Shown here in pieces: positions 33,234 through 53,715 of a stretch of 64,000 nt of DNA. The notes beneath the pieces were generated by a model, which was not told the DNA's origin, ran no database searches, and saw only the letters and a program-made list of their open reading frames with translations. The translations under genes and the position numbers were made by a program. The stretch is from Cheilinus undulatus (taxonomy: Eukaryota > Chordata > Actinopteri > Labriformes > Labridae): positions 33,649,732 through 33,713,731 of the forward strand of contig NC_054886.1 in the NCBI RefSeq assembly GCF_018320785.1. The letters are read 5' to 3'. The number at the start of each line of letters is the position of its first letter. Position 1 is the stretch's first letter.

Positions 33234-34644
33234 ATGCCAGTTATCGTACACCATGTCACTGTTATTACTTATGGTAAAAAACACAAAAACACCATATTTC
33301 CCATATAAAATTACCTAGATAGAGAAACTAAAATAAATACAGCCCTGGCCATGTCAATGATGAGTAGTAATATTGATTTTGATGCACTGACATTTTTTTG
33401 TAGTGCCAAATTATTGGCTATTATTTTAGCTCCATCTGTCCTTGTATGTCCATATTCTGGACATACAGAAAACTGTTAATAAAACACTCTTTTTTCACAT
33501 TTTTTAAAATTTTCACTGACTCAGATCTCTTCAACAACTTCAACCCTGACCATTAAAAAGAAAAAAAAAAGAAAAAACTCAAAGTTACACCCTTTTTATG
33601 CCAGTTATTGTACACTATGCCCATGACTTGGATTCAGTGAGGTAGCGTCCATGCTAAAATGACAAGTCTATCGGAGCCAAAAACACGTCAGTTTTACCAT
33701 CCTTTTCTCGAGCCTCCTCCTTTACCAAATCTGAGTGAATGCATTTGTTCATGTTAGGTTTATTTTATGTACAGGCATAAAAAATAAGAGGAAATATGTA
33801 GGATGTGAATCACGAACATGCACATTTCCAACTCTAACCAAAATGTGACCGCGATTACGCTCATTACGCGCATATATAAATTTACTGCATATTTGAGATA
33901 TGATATATTCTCTCCTATTGATCAAAAGGACCCGTGCATCCTCATGCATGTCCATCCACTTGCTATGAAGTGAGGGCAACGTTGAAATTGTCCAAATGCC
34001 CCCCTTTCTTAGTCCCAGTCTGCAGAACCTGGAAGCAGCATTTCCGACTGTAAACACTCCACTTCCGGGATGTCCGGGTGTAAACATAGACACAGATTCA
34101 CACCTGATCACACACGTAGGAGCTCACAAACTTTTCCTTACACATGTAGCTCACTCTCAGACATCCATATCTAGTGGCACGAATCGTTTGATTTAATTCT
34201 GATGATGTTTAGTGGATTGAATATCGCTCCAAACACAGTCCATGGAAGAAGTCCTGCATGTGCGTTACTGAAGGGGTTAAAATGGTGCACTGGCACTATC
34301 TGCTGGATCACTGTGGAATGGTGAAATTTAGAGCCCTGGTGATCAAGTGACTGCATAGAAAAGGTTGCTCTATGTTGTTTTGGTGCCATAGACACAGTCA
34401 AAAAAAACTTATTTTTAATGGAAATCTATTGTCCACATTATTGTCCAAGGATGGAAGGAGCTATTTGGTGTCAGTGGAGTTCTATGGGCAACACTTTTTT
34501 TTTTTAATATAAAGAAAAATAATAACAAATGGCCAAATTTGATGCCTCAATCTATAAAAATGTGACTATCAACTCAAAATAATGATGATAAAAATGATGA
34601 ATGTCCTCAAAATGGACATACTAGGATTCGAGGGTTAAACAAAT
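33234..34644. other. Spacer between LAAO units, no gene recognised
   Basis: A short direct repeat (TATGCCAGTTAT followed by GTACAC) occurs at about 33226 and 33598. A GC-richer stretch at 33990-34090 gives overlapping open frames without family motifs. A T tract lies near 34494-34505. Confidence 0.4.
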
Positions 34645-35224
34645 GATTGGGTCCAGTCAGTGAGCCAAAACCAAGGCACTGTCAAAAAAATGTAAGCCAT
34701 TTGCAGATTCAAGGCCGCCCATAAGGGGGAATAAAGGGGAGAGTTCTCAGGGGCCCAGCCAAACAGGGGGCCCATGGAAGTCAGAAAAATCATGGTCCAC
34801 CGTAGAGTTAAGCTGTGAAAAAATAATTTTAAGCCTGAAAAATAACTAATGTTATTACAGCAACAAAACAATTTTATTCATTTGTGCTGTAGTACAATAC
34901 GGCCTTTAATAAATATGAATCCTTTATCTACCCGTCCTTCTTCAATTATTATCCAAGTTCGGGTCGCAGTGGCAGCAGGCTAAGTACGTGAACCCAGACA
35001 TCCATTTCCCCAGTGATACTTTCCAGTTCCTTCTGGAATATCTTGAGGCATTCCCAGATGTAGTAAAAGCACAATTACCTTTTTAACTTGTAACAATGTT
35101 AATGGACACACTGATGTCAACCCTTAGGAAAGTGATGTGCAGAAATGACAGGATGATGAAAAAAACTGGACGAAACTCAGACAACATTAATGGAAAATTC
35201 ATTGTGAAATAATTGTGAGGCCAA

Positions 35225-36235
35225 GAATGGGTTAAAAGTGGCGAGATGGGTATAAAAATCAGAAATAAAATTGGCAAAAATGGGTCAAACCAGAAAAAAA
35301 GTTGAAAACAGAAGAAAAGAAGCAAGAATGGAGAAGGAGTGGTAAAGTAGGGCAAAAAGTAGCAAAAACAGGTGAATACCATCAAGAAGAAGTGGAAAAA
35401 ATTGGTGGAAGTTGGCAAAAACTGCTTGAAAGTGGTAAAAAAATGGTCAACAAAACAGGACAAAACAGGACAACAAGCCACAAACATGAATTAATAGTCA
35501 CAAAAGAAGTAGGAAGGAATTGGTGAAGAGTGTCAAAAAAGTGTTAAAAGGGGCAAAATGGGTTTGAAACCCAAAAAATGGTAAAAATGGTCGTCAAGTG
35601 GCAAAAAGTAAGTTAGAAGTAAGTTGATAGGGCACAAAGTTTCAAAATGGGTTGAAAAAGGCAAAAAAGAAGAGGAAAATTGAAGTGAAAACAGGCACAA
35701 CTTCTTGAAAAGTAGCAAAATAGGGCAAAAAGCATGGACATTGGGTTTATAGTGGCAAAAAATAAGTTGCAAAAATGGGATAAAAGTGTAATAATGGGGT
35801 ACAAAGCATTAAAAATGGGTTAATAGTGGTAAAGGGTGTGGCAAAGTAGGGGAAAAGTGGCAAAAAGAGTAAATGCTGTCAAATAGAGGTGGGGAAAATG
35901 GTTGAAAAGTGACTACACAAGGTTGAAATAGGTGAAAAGGGCTATATAACAGGGCAAAAAAGGATTAATGGTGGCTAAAAGAAGTGTCAAAAAGACAAAA
36001 ATGGGGCAAAATAGGGCAAGATGTATAGGGTTAAAGATGGGGTTAAAAGTTTCAAACTAGGGCACAAAACTGCAAAAAAAAAAAGAGTTGATTGTGGCAA
36101 AAGGCTGGTTAAAATGGGTTAGAAGTGGGTAAATAGGTCACAAAGCATCAAAAATGGGTTAAAAGCTGTAAAAAGAGCTGGCAAAAACTGGTTTCAAAGT
36201 GGGGAAATGGGTTAAAAAGTGGCACGGATAAATTA
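35225..36235. repeat. Degenerate minisatellite GGCAAAAATGGGTTAAAAG, unit 2
   Basis: Paralogue of 15785-17335 without the AGCTGG-ended MITE. The unit is about 20-25 bp and very imperfect. Confidence 0.85.
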
Positions 36236-36439
36236 TTTTAACATCAGAACCCACTAACACCTTGACACACCTTTCAATTCAAAAATGAAGTAACTGTTAG
36301 CCAGGATGCTAGCACCAATGCTATTGATCCAACACACATGCATTGATATCACTGATAAATCACAAGTTGGGAGGGCTGGTCTCTCTTTTTTTTCATTAGC
36401 TCAGCAAATTCTGTGGGCCGGTCTGTGCAGATGTGCCGT

Positions 36440-36641
36440 TAAAATTTCATAACTGACCTCACCACTAGCTGCCTCCCCACTCGTTCCTGTAACTGTGGAG
36501 GCTGTTGTCAGAATGAACTGTAGGAGGTGAGGTCAGTCTGGTGAGAAATAAACTCCAGTAACCAGGAAGAGGGAAGTATAAGAGGCTTGGATTTCACCTC
36601 AGATCACTGTAACAAGAAACTCTTCACTAAGCTTCTCAAAG
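36440..36641 (+). promoter_or_regulatory. laao: LAAO copy 2 promoter and non-coding exon 1
   Basis: TATAAG near 36576-36581 and a conserved exon end CTTCTCAAAG|GTAGGATGTC with the donor at 36642, as in copy 1. Conservation of the whole block suggests both copies have kept the same core promoter. Confidence 0.6.
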
Positions 36642-37637
36642 GTAGGATGTCTGTTTTTATTTCACTGTCTTTATCAGTATTTTTCAGTGACTTTATTTCA
36701 CTTACTATTCAGATTTTCCAGCCAATAAAGCTTTGTCCAGACCAGAGATAAACAAGACTTTAAAAATAATATATCAGTAAGTGAGCAGTGGTGATAATGA
36801 TGCTTACTGGAACATTGTTGAACACAAACAGGCGTCACTTTAATTACTGCTGACTGCACAGAATGTTGATTTACTTAAGTTCCCTTCTATTTCACTCTTT
36901 TATCTTTTATTTATGTTGCTTATTCTGATTCAGTTCTTCTGTATTTTACCACGTTCCTTTGTTGTGTTGCTATGATGCTGAATTTCCCCTCTGGTGATCA
37001 ATAAATATATTTTCTAAAATATTACGGACACTATAACATAATGTCTTATGTTACTTTATGTTTTGGAGAGTGGCCGTTTTGTGAACTTTTACCAACATTT
37101 AAATATTTCTGACACTGGTTCAGATGCTAGCTGCTTATGACTGTGTTGTTTTTGTCACATCATCATTTAACCGTCTAGTTTACATCTGAAAATCTGTAGC
37201 CATGCAGAAAAATTACAAAAAAAATATATTACTCTTCAGAGGGTGGAGAGAAACAGAAACAATGCACATGCTTCTGTTTTTTAAATTGGCAACAAAACAT
37301 GAAAGGAAACTTAGCATTATTTTTCATAAAGAAATGATGAGAATATAACTGAAGTCTCTTACACTCTCCAAAAAGGACCATAGACGTGTGAAAGAGGATT
37401 CAGTTGACTCTCTCTCCCCTAGGCAGATCCAAAGAAGAAACCGGAGCACCTGAGTCACTTTTTGCAATGTGATCAGGTGTAAAGGACTCATAGTCGTTGC
37501 ACACTGTGTCATAATCTGAATCAACTTTATTGAAGACGTAATGTGCATCAAAGCATAAATCCTTTGCACATTATTGAATTTAAAAAAGTGACTAATGCTC
37601 AAATATTTTATTTTGATTTGCTTGAATCAAATAAGAA

Positions 37638-38154
37638 TGTTATGTTTGGTAGTGTGGTTGGACCCAGAATGCGGAAACGGAGGAGCAGGTTTGAACAGTT
37701 TTACTGTGCAGGTAAGTGAACAAGGGAGGGGGGATTCCAAGAGTCCAGGTGAGTGAGAGAGTGCACTGGTGCTGGCTGCAGTGATCTGGGCTAGAGGCAC
37801 TGGAAAAAGAGGAGAGGCACGTTAGAAGAGGGTTCACAAAAATACAGCACTGGAATTCACTAATAACAATCATCAAAATAGCACAGGAAACTTCTCTGGA
37901 GATCTCGAGAGAGAGCCTGGAGCTGGAGTTACCGTGAGGTAAGTTCTGCAAGACTCAGGTGCTGTAGAGAGCTGCAGCCGATCTTAAGTAGTGTCCATCA
38001 AATGAGTGATTCGCTGCAGGTGTGACTCTCCACAGCACCAGGGGGGGAAGGGTGGATGCCTCAGGGAGAGCAGAGTAAAGTTAGCAGCCAGCACGATACT
38101 CCGGAAACCGGAAGTAACCAAAATAATACACTGAACACAAATTAAAACACCACA
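37638..38154. mobile_element. Solo LTR of an LTR retrotransposon
   Basis: The 517-bp insertion begins TGTTATGTTTGG and ends ACACCACA (TG...CA), flanked by perfect 5-bp AAGAA duplications (37633-37637 and 38155-38159). LAAO copy 1 has the uninterrupted site near 18732-18745. No internal retroviral or gag-pol sequence is present, as expected after LTR-LTR recombination. It inserted after the duplication in intron 1 of LAAO copy 2. The family (perhaps Gypsy) is not proven. Confidence 0.88.
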
Positions 38155-38391
38155 AAGAATTTCATATCAACATGAGCTGTAGAATGCGGTAAGTTTCTTT
38201 TTGAAACCAGAAACTAATCTGTAGTCTTACTGGATGACTCTGTAACAATTTAGGCCCAGCACTGAATACGAGGTCTGCTAACTGAGACTTTTAGAATGAA
38301 TTAAAATATATTATCATCTAAAATTTAAGGAAAATACAATTCACAGATGGCTGAACATTAAAAACAATGTATGCAATATACTTAAACAATA

Positions 38392-38770
38392 TTTAGTGGA
38401 GATGCTGGGCATCCACACTATTGATATTCGCATTGGCATTTTTTTTTTTTTTTTTTTTTTTTAGTGGGGTTTTTTAGTGAAATACAGCTATTTTTATGCC
38501 ATTTTCAGCTATTTCTATGCTTTTTAAGCCATTAATTGCAATTTTCAGCTACTTCTAGGCCAAAATCAGCTATTTGTATGCTATTTTCAGCTATTTTAAG
38601 TCTTCTTTCAGCTGTTATTATCCTTTTTTGAGCCATTAATGCGTTTTTCAGCTACTTTTATGCTATTTATTCTATTTTTATGCTTTTTTTCAGCTATTGT
38701 TGTGCTTTTGGCTATTTTCAGCAGTTCTTTCATAATTCAGCCCTTAGCATCCCCACGATTGATCTAGTTC
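38392..38770. mobile_element. GTGGGGATG-type repeat with TTTTCAGCTA core, LAAO copy 2 intron 1
   Basis: Shorter paralogue of 18977-19625: the left end reads GTGGAGATGCTGGGCATCCA, the right end AGCATCCCCACG near 38746-38757, and a T tract lies at 38438-38462. Confidence 0.6.
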
Positions 38771-38995
38771 TTATTGCAATGCATGACAAAAAAAGATCCT
38801 TCTTTTACATTCATCATAACTATCCTTTAATTTCTCAAACCATACCACTTTATTTTACTTAAACACTATAAAGACAGCCTGTTGTAAACATATGGGATCT
38901 GATTTCAGTCCAATGTGTAATAATTCAACTGTTGTTCCTATTTTCTCTTTCAGTTTGATGCTATTAAAGGCAAAAGGCTCAGCCTCTAAACAGTG

Positions 38996-47454
<8,459 letters not shown>

Positions 47455-49324
47455 GGGTTCAGAGGGTTTTTCTTGGTGAATGCAACAGGAAGGATTGTTG
47501 TGATTCCATATAACCAAGGAACTAATTTGGTAAAACTAACAGAGTTTGGTAGGGAGAAGGGTTGCTAGGAAATCTTTAATCTTGCTCCTTTTGGTGGTAA
47601 AATCACTACTGCTAACTTAAACCTTAAGATTAATTTTTTCTCAGTTCAACTGATGCTTAATTCTTCAAGCCAAAGCTATTTTAAACATTTAGTCTCACCT
47701 AGACTCGCTGCCTTAAAAAGCTTGTAAAACATCAACCCTGTGGTCCAACATCCTTTTTTTCAGGACAACCTGAACTTTAAGAATGTGTGTGCTGCTGTAA
47801 TGTCACCTAAAGAGAAAGACACAAAGTAAATAATAATGACTAAGACTGTTTTTTTTTTACACACGTTCTCCCATCTCTTGGGGACCAAAAAGATAATTAT
47901 GCTGTGACAAAAAGCCTTCAAAATATTCACATTTATACAAAAAAAGTCATTTCACTTCGATTTGTTGCCATTATTAAAAGCTTCCTGACTGCAGAGACAC
48001 AGAGGGCCACATCACAGGCTCTCTGTCTCTCTTTCCCTCAGTTATGAGCTATTTGGCCAAATCCTTCATGATCTAAATGTTAAGACATGCACACTTTGAT
48101 AAAGCATGCCATGACAATGGACTAGCCTGCCCTTAGTTGTCACAGCCCTTCAGAAATCCTCCTGGGATACAACACGATGTTTAGCATTAGCCGCTAGTGG
48201 CAGAAACTATTCAAAGTATACAAAAAAAAGTCATTCAAAATTGGATTTACCGAGGTGGTTTTAATTTTTTATGGTCCCTGGAAAGTCACCCAAGTTCCAG
48301 GCTTGTTAAAAAAGCTAACGTGTGAACTATGAATGCAGGGATAGCGCCATTGACACAAAAAAACGGAGAGCTTCCAGAGGTGTAAAAAGTGGTCCAATAG
48401 ATATTTCACTTTAAAAAAATCTGTGTCTTCCTATCGTAAACAACAATGTAAGTTTAAGAAGGTTAACCCCTTAAAGCCTGAAAACACAAATAAAAGCCAG
48501 AAAATTGTAATTTATTGGAATTGAAATTTTTATTCATCTGTCGACTGAAATTTAAAAAAAAAAAAAAAAATCCAAATTTCCAAACATTTAACATATATAT
48601 TTTTTGCATCTCATTTCATTCATTAGGTGTTTATGGTAACTAATAATCCACTTGAGGGCATTTTTATCATTTATCAGATTGTATTCAGAATTTTTTTTTT
48701 TTTTTTGAGTAATTTATCGATCATATTGATTAGATAGAGGCATCATAAGGGCATGTATCAAATATGATACAACAGGCTTTTAAGAGTTAAAAAAACATCA
48801 AGAAAGTGGGCCACTTTGCAAAACCTGTATCAGAGTGACAAAGAAATGAAAGGATTAAAGTTTAAAGAAAAAAAATTACAATAAAGCTAAAAAAAATAAG
48901 TGCAGTTCAACTATAGCATTGCTTCACTGAGCTAATAAAATCCTGTTCTTTATGTATAACTGGATATTTTGATTTTTTGAGTGGCTGTCTTTGAAAAAAT
49001 CATCACGAGTTGATTTAATCAAGGATTTTTGTTTTAATATTTTAATGTACTTCAACTTAATATGCCTAAAACCACAGTATAATGTGTTTTGCTGTCGTTT
49101 GTTGTTTTTATCCTTGGTGGCTGAAACTCTCATCAGAATTTACCTATTCAAGCACTAATAAAGAAAACATGATCTTTGGAAAATAAACTGGCCTGGTTGT
49201 CTTTTTAAAAAGCTAAAGTTAACATTCATCATCAAATTAGCTCACTTAAATACCCTCTATCCATTGCAGGTAGTAATAGTTTGGATTCCTATTCATTGAA
49301 AAAAGGCAGGGTACACCCTAGCCT
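47455..49324 (+). other. laao: LAAO copy 2 3' UTR and flank
   Basis: Alignable to 28935-31090 but without the Tc1-type MITE. Candidate polyadenylation signal AATAAA at 49157-49162. A tracts near 48552 and T tracts near 48690 are present; a segment at about 48465-48790 is specific to this unit. Confidence 0.5.
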
Positions 49325-49949
49325 GGTCCCAGCAGTGTTAACTTCATGTTAAAACTATGGCTAAAAATGTTCGCTGACAGCCTTTTATCCATGAATAAGA
49401 CTAGACTAAGACGAGCCAAAACAGATCACTGATGACTAAAACTGACAAAGAGTAAGTTAAGTTTTCATCAAGATGAATAAAACTAGACTAAAATGTTATT
49501 TATTTTTTGTTGGACATGAAAAATCTGTGATATTTCTCCACTGTGGGTAAATCTGTCAAAATACAACGCATCTGTATCTATTCTGCCTCTCGGCTGTAGA
49601 AAGCAGGGACCCCAGGTTTGACAGGGTGCAGAGAGCACACTACCATGATTTAGTACCTGATTGAGACAAGAGATTTAATGCTTGGACTAAAAGTAAAGAC
49701 TAAACTGTTAGGACAAAAACTAGACTACAGTGATTTTGAGTTTTTGTCGACTAAAAGTTGCCTAAAACTGTAAGGGCAGAAACAACTAAAATGTGACTGA
49801 ATATAAAAGGCATTTACTCAAAAGGCTAGAACTTAAACTAAAATTAAAAATAGCCATGTCCAAATTTACACTGGTCCCCAGTCAGTCACAGGAAAGACTA
49901 GTCATTCGTATTTGTTCAGAAAGCAATTTCAGGTCATGTCAGGTATGGG

Positions 49950-50620
49950 AGCATGTGCAGGATCCTCACTCCCTTTGCAACACTCAAGGCTGCCTTTGGC
50001 ATCTGGACCAGCCCACCAGGTCCTGGCTGTAAAAGCTCAGCGGCCATTCCTGTATCAAGCAGCTGACCCTTCTCATCCCGGCTCTCCCGAACACACCAGA
50101 ATTACATGAATTTTGCCAGCTAAACCCAAAAATACATAGAAGACAATTTGTGAAAACGAAGTCCAGCCACAGCCTCTGGCCTTCAGTCAGAGTCCAGACC
50201 TCGCAAGAGTATAGTAAGACCAGGAGGACCAAGGTCGGAAAGACTCCGCTTTCATCAGCATGCTTAGATACCCGGGAATCCCTCACTAACTTGCCCAGCA
50301 TACCCATCAGCCCAAGTCTGCAGTTGATCTCAGCCTCAGTCAGTGGATTGATGGATTATGCTGCCAGGGTAGGTGAACTGCTCGACAACATCCATGCTTT
50401 CACCATTCACAAATATAGATTTGATAGCAGCATCCAAGGCCCCCCCCAAATGCCTGGATCTTTGCCTCAGTAGACGTGAGCATTTCGGCCTGAATCCAGC
50501 ATAAACCTGGTGCTTTCCCGGCCTTGAGTCTTCTCGACAGTTGGTAGTTAACAGCTTACAGGTGTGTTCACACTCACTGTGTCTGTGGCATCCATTTGGA
50601 GCTCTAACCAAAGCAATTTA
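49950..50620 (-). mobile_element. LINE reverse-transcriptase C-terminal fragment
   Basis: Minus-strand frames read VVEQFTYPGSIIH (around 50340-50380) and then LVLLVLLYSCEVWTLT (around 50160-50210). These are the conserved region after the reverse-transcriptase core of non-LTR retrotransposons (usual form YLGS, and LLYGCETWTLT). The frame changes between the two, so the copy is dead. Confidence 0.8.
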
Positions 50621-51018
50621 CAGAATTAAAAATAAAACATCTCCAGAAATAAGAGCATTAAAAAACTTAGTCATAAAGCTCTACAGTCTAACCCCTCACC
50701 AGAACATCAAATTTGAATGCTCACATTTGTATCAGACAGCTTCTCTAACCCCACAGTCCCATCACAGCTTTGGCAGATAGCCGTTCAGCATGAGTCTGGT
50801 TCATCTCCAGGTCTGGCTCTGCTAGAGGTTTATAGCTGTTAAAAGGAGATTTTCTGTTTGATTATAACCATGCTAACTGTTTAAGTACTGTGCAGAAGAC
50901 ATCAATGAGTATAGTCTAGACCTGCCCCTGTTGTAACGTGGCTTTTAGATTTATTGACTGATACAAACTAATTTCAAACTCTTCCAATCCTGTCCAGTGG
51001 TGTACTTAACTCATCATT
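50621..51018. other. Spacer between LINE fragment and GPCR copy A
   Basis: Minus-strand 3' flank of GPCR copy A. No polyadenylation signal stands out and no gene is seen. Confidence 0.4.
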
Positions 51019-51876
51019 TTAATGACAACAGAAGAGTTTCCCTGCTCTGTGCAGAAACAGCAGAGGTAAAACTAAAGCACTAGGCAGCTCAAACCAGTTG
51101 ACAGAAACCAAAGCCAAACATCCAGCATTGTAACTTAACAGTCCTGATTCTTCCAAAGCAAGACCGATAATAGAGGCTCCAAACCACAATGACAGAGCTG
51201 CCATTATTGCCACGATGGTGAAGAAGGCTCTTAGCTTTGTCTGATCCACCCTGTCCCTGTTCCTGCCCACATCCCCAGGCCCTGGATGAAGAAGAACAAA
51301 GAGAACACGAAGGCTGCAAAAACAGATTATGATTAAAGAGACACACAGTAAGCAGAAATATCCAACATAAGGAATACCACTTCCCATACCCATCATTCCA
51401 CTCCATGTGAAGGAAAAGAGCCAAACACATCCAATGCTAACATTTCGTATCTTGACCCCCCCTGAATGTCTCAGCTTGAGGTACAGCACAGGGTGAACAA
51501 CAGCCAGGTACCGCTCCACACAGGTTAGAATGTGAAAGCCCAGTTGTCCAGGAAAAACAACACAGCCCAAATAAAACCCGACTGTCATCACCTCTGAATT
51601 ACCGGTGTACCTGCCACCAAAGAACATGGGGCTACCCAGCAGTAAGATCATCTCTAGAGCAATCATGTGGTAGGTGAAGATGTCCGAGTGGCTTGCTGTA
51701 GCAAATGAGCGCTGTTGGCACCATTGTTGGTGACCCTGGTAGAGGATGAGGATGCAGAGAGGGAGGATGAGGATGATCCTGTTGATGGTGTAGGCGACGG
51801 CGAGGTTTGTCCCTTCCAAATATTCTGCGCAGTAGTTCATGTAAATGCTTGTTGAGGAAGAGGAGTTGCTTGACAT
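51019..51876 (-). CDS. Divergent class A (rhodopsin-like) GPCR, copy A
   Basis: 285 aa from MSSNSSSS (ATG at 51876-51874). An upstream in-frame ATG at 51930 is rejected because a pyrimidine tract and CTTAAAG, a likely splice acceptor, lie between the two. Seven hydrophobic segments at about 24-46, 65-85, 97-120, 148-165, 169-197, 216-241 and 252-275. N4 is a glycosylation sequon, ERY at 121-123 is the E/DRY switch, and the next loop reads LAVVHPVLYLKLR. TM6 lacks the usual CWxP and TM7 lacks NPxxY (it reads SVNWFELPSALVLP). The tail is very short (HRAGKLFCCH), with Cys that could be palmitoylated. No known ligand class is recognised. It is coded in one exon, with a non-coding exon about 4.6 kb upstream. 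Confidence 0.85.
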   Translation of the reverse strand: MSSNSSSSTSIYMNYCAEYLEGTNLAVAYTINRIILILPLCILILYQGHQQWCQQRSFATASHSDIFTYHMIALEMILLLGSPMFFGGRYTGNSEVMTVGFYLGCVVFPGQLGFHILTCVERYLAVVHPVLYLKLRHSGGVKIRNVSIGCVWLFSFTWSGMMGMGSGIPYVGYFCLLCVSLIIICFCSLRVLFVLLHPGPGDVGRNRDRVDQTKLRAFFTIVAIMAALSLWFGASIIGLALEESGLLSYNAGCLALVSVNWFELPSALVLPLLFLHRAGKLFCCH

Positions 51877-51974
51877 ATTTGGTCCACGTGCTTTAAGGGG
51901 AAGAAAAAAATCATTAAATACCATCTGCACAAAACAACAGATGAGACACCATCAGGGTTTTTGAGTCTCTACGT

Positions 51975-52853
51975 CAGGGGTTCTCAACCTTTTCAGTCCG
52001 CGACCCACAAAATAAGGGTGCCAGAGACCGGGGACCCCCAGCTTACCCGAAGATAGTTGAGCACAGCCATGCCCTTTTGGAATAGGCATGTGCAGACAAG
52101 GCTGTCCAATGGGGGGTGTAAATGGGAACGTTTCCTGGCACCCAGTCAAACTGGGGGTCCATTGAGTTCAGCAAAGTCATGGTCCATAGTAAAGTTAAGC
52201 TGTGACATACAGATTTTATATGCAAATTGAAAACACAACCACTATTATCAAAGAAACAAATATATTTTTAATCTTTTGTGTAGTAAATAGCCTTTTTAAA
52301 AATCGTTTTTGTTAAAAAAAGAATTAAAATAGATTAGAATTTGTTAAAATTGGTGAATAATGGCAAGAAATGGTAGAAAAGGTGGTGAAATTGGATTTTA
52401 AAAGAAACAGAAATGGATTTATGTGGCAAAAATAAGATAAAAATGGCAAAAAAAGGGCAAAAATTGGTTGAAGTAGCATATATATGTGCATACATTGTGG
52501 CAAAAAGTAGCTGAAATGGCTTTAAATTGGCATAAATGGGTGGAAATTTGGTGGAATGGGATGAAAAAAATGATATAAACTGGTAATAAAGGGTTAACTG
52601 AGAAAAACAAAACAGGCAGAAAAGTGGTTGAAAGGAGTTTAAAATTGAAAAAAAAATTGCTAAATGGAAAAAATGGGTTAAACTGGTGCGGAAAAAAATG
52701 ATACAAATGGGTTAAAATTTGGCCAAAATGGTGTAAAGTGGCAACAGTTTAATTTAAAAAAATATCCTTCCTTTTTTTAGGACATCTGGAGACCCCCTCT
52801 TAGTGTCTTGCGAAACCCCAAGGGTGTCCCGACTCCAAGGTTGAGAACCACTA
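51975..52853. mobile_element. hAT-like element in the 5' intron of GPCR copy A
   Basis: Left end CAGGGGTTCTCAACCTTTT; right end, inverted, TAGTGGTTCTCAACCTT. An imperfect 8-bp duplication (CTCTACGT and GTCTAAGT) flanks it. GPCR copy B has the empty site near 60897-60905. The interior (52320-52740) is a GGCAAAAATGGG-type minisatellite, which links this array family to hAT elements. No transposase. Confidence 0.82.
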
Positions 52854-53715
52854 GTCTAAGTCACCATTTTGAGTCTTGAATATGGGTATTAGTCTTTGTG
52901 ATGGATGTATAATTTATATATGTAAACCTAGCACTTAAGGGAAAAAAAATGTGTTTGGTAGATTATTTCTTTGTTGCAACAATGCTTCTTGACAATGAAT
53001 TCCAAACCATTGCAAAGCCTGTTTATTTCCCTTTTTAAATGGTTCCACATTCGTAAGGAAAATGCACTTGCAGAGCTGGGTATGTGAGTTAGGCCCATGA
53101 CAAATAGAACTAGCCAAATGCATGTAGATTTCAGCCATGGCAGGTAAAAGAGTGACTCAAACAAGCCCCAATGGAGGGTTGAATTGATCAGTGTCACAAC
53201 TATGGGCGCACTCACACTTGACAATCCGTATCATGCCTAGGAGCGTTTGAGCCTAAAGTCCAGGCACGTTTGACCAGTGTGAGGATGCTCTTCCATGATT
53301 GGGTGTGGCATGCTTCTGTGGCTCTGGCACAGAAGGGCAAGGTGGGCCTAAGCATGGAACGAATGCAAATGAGTGGGAGAACGTGATGTGGACCCGACAC
53401 GTACAAGAGGTATTTGGAAAAAGAGAGATCATTTTGAGAAATACTGATTTGCAACATTTACAAATTGAAATATCTCTAATACACATTTTCACAAAGATTT
53501 TAATATTTGCAGTAAAAGCAAACGAGAATGCTAATATGATGCAATACATGATTTAAATGAGGCACATTTAACTCTCTTTATAGCAAAGTGTAATATCACT
53601 AAAAAAAACACGCTGTCAAAAGGACACAATGCACACCAGGCAACAGCAGCATGCTCAGCAAACACACTGTCTAGGAAGAGAGTGGCTGATACAGATGGCA
53701 GCATTTCTGCTAGAG

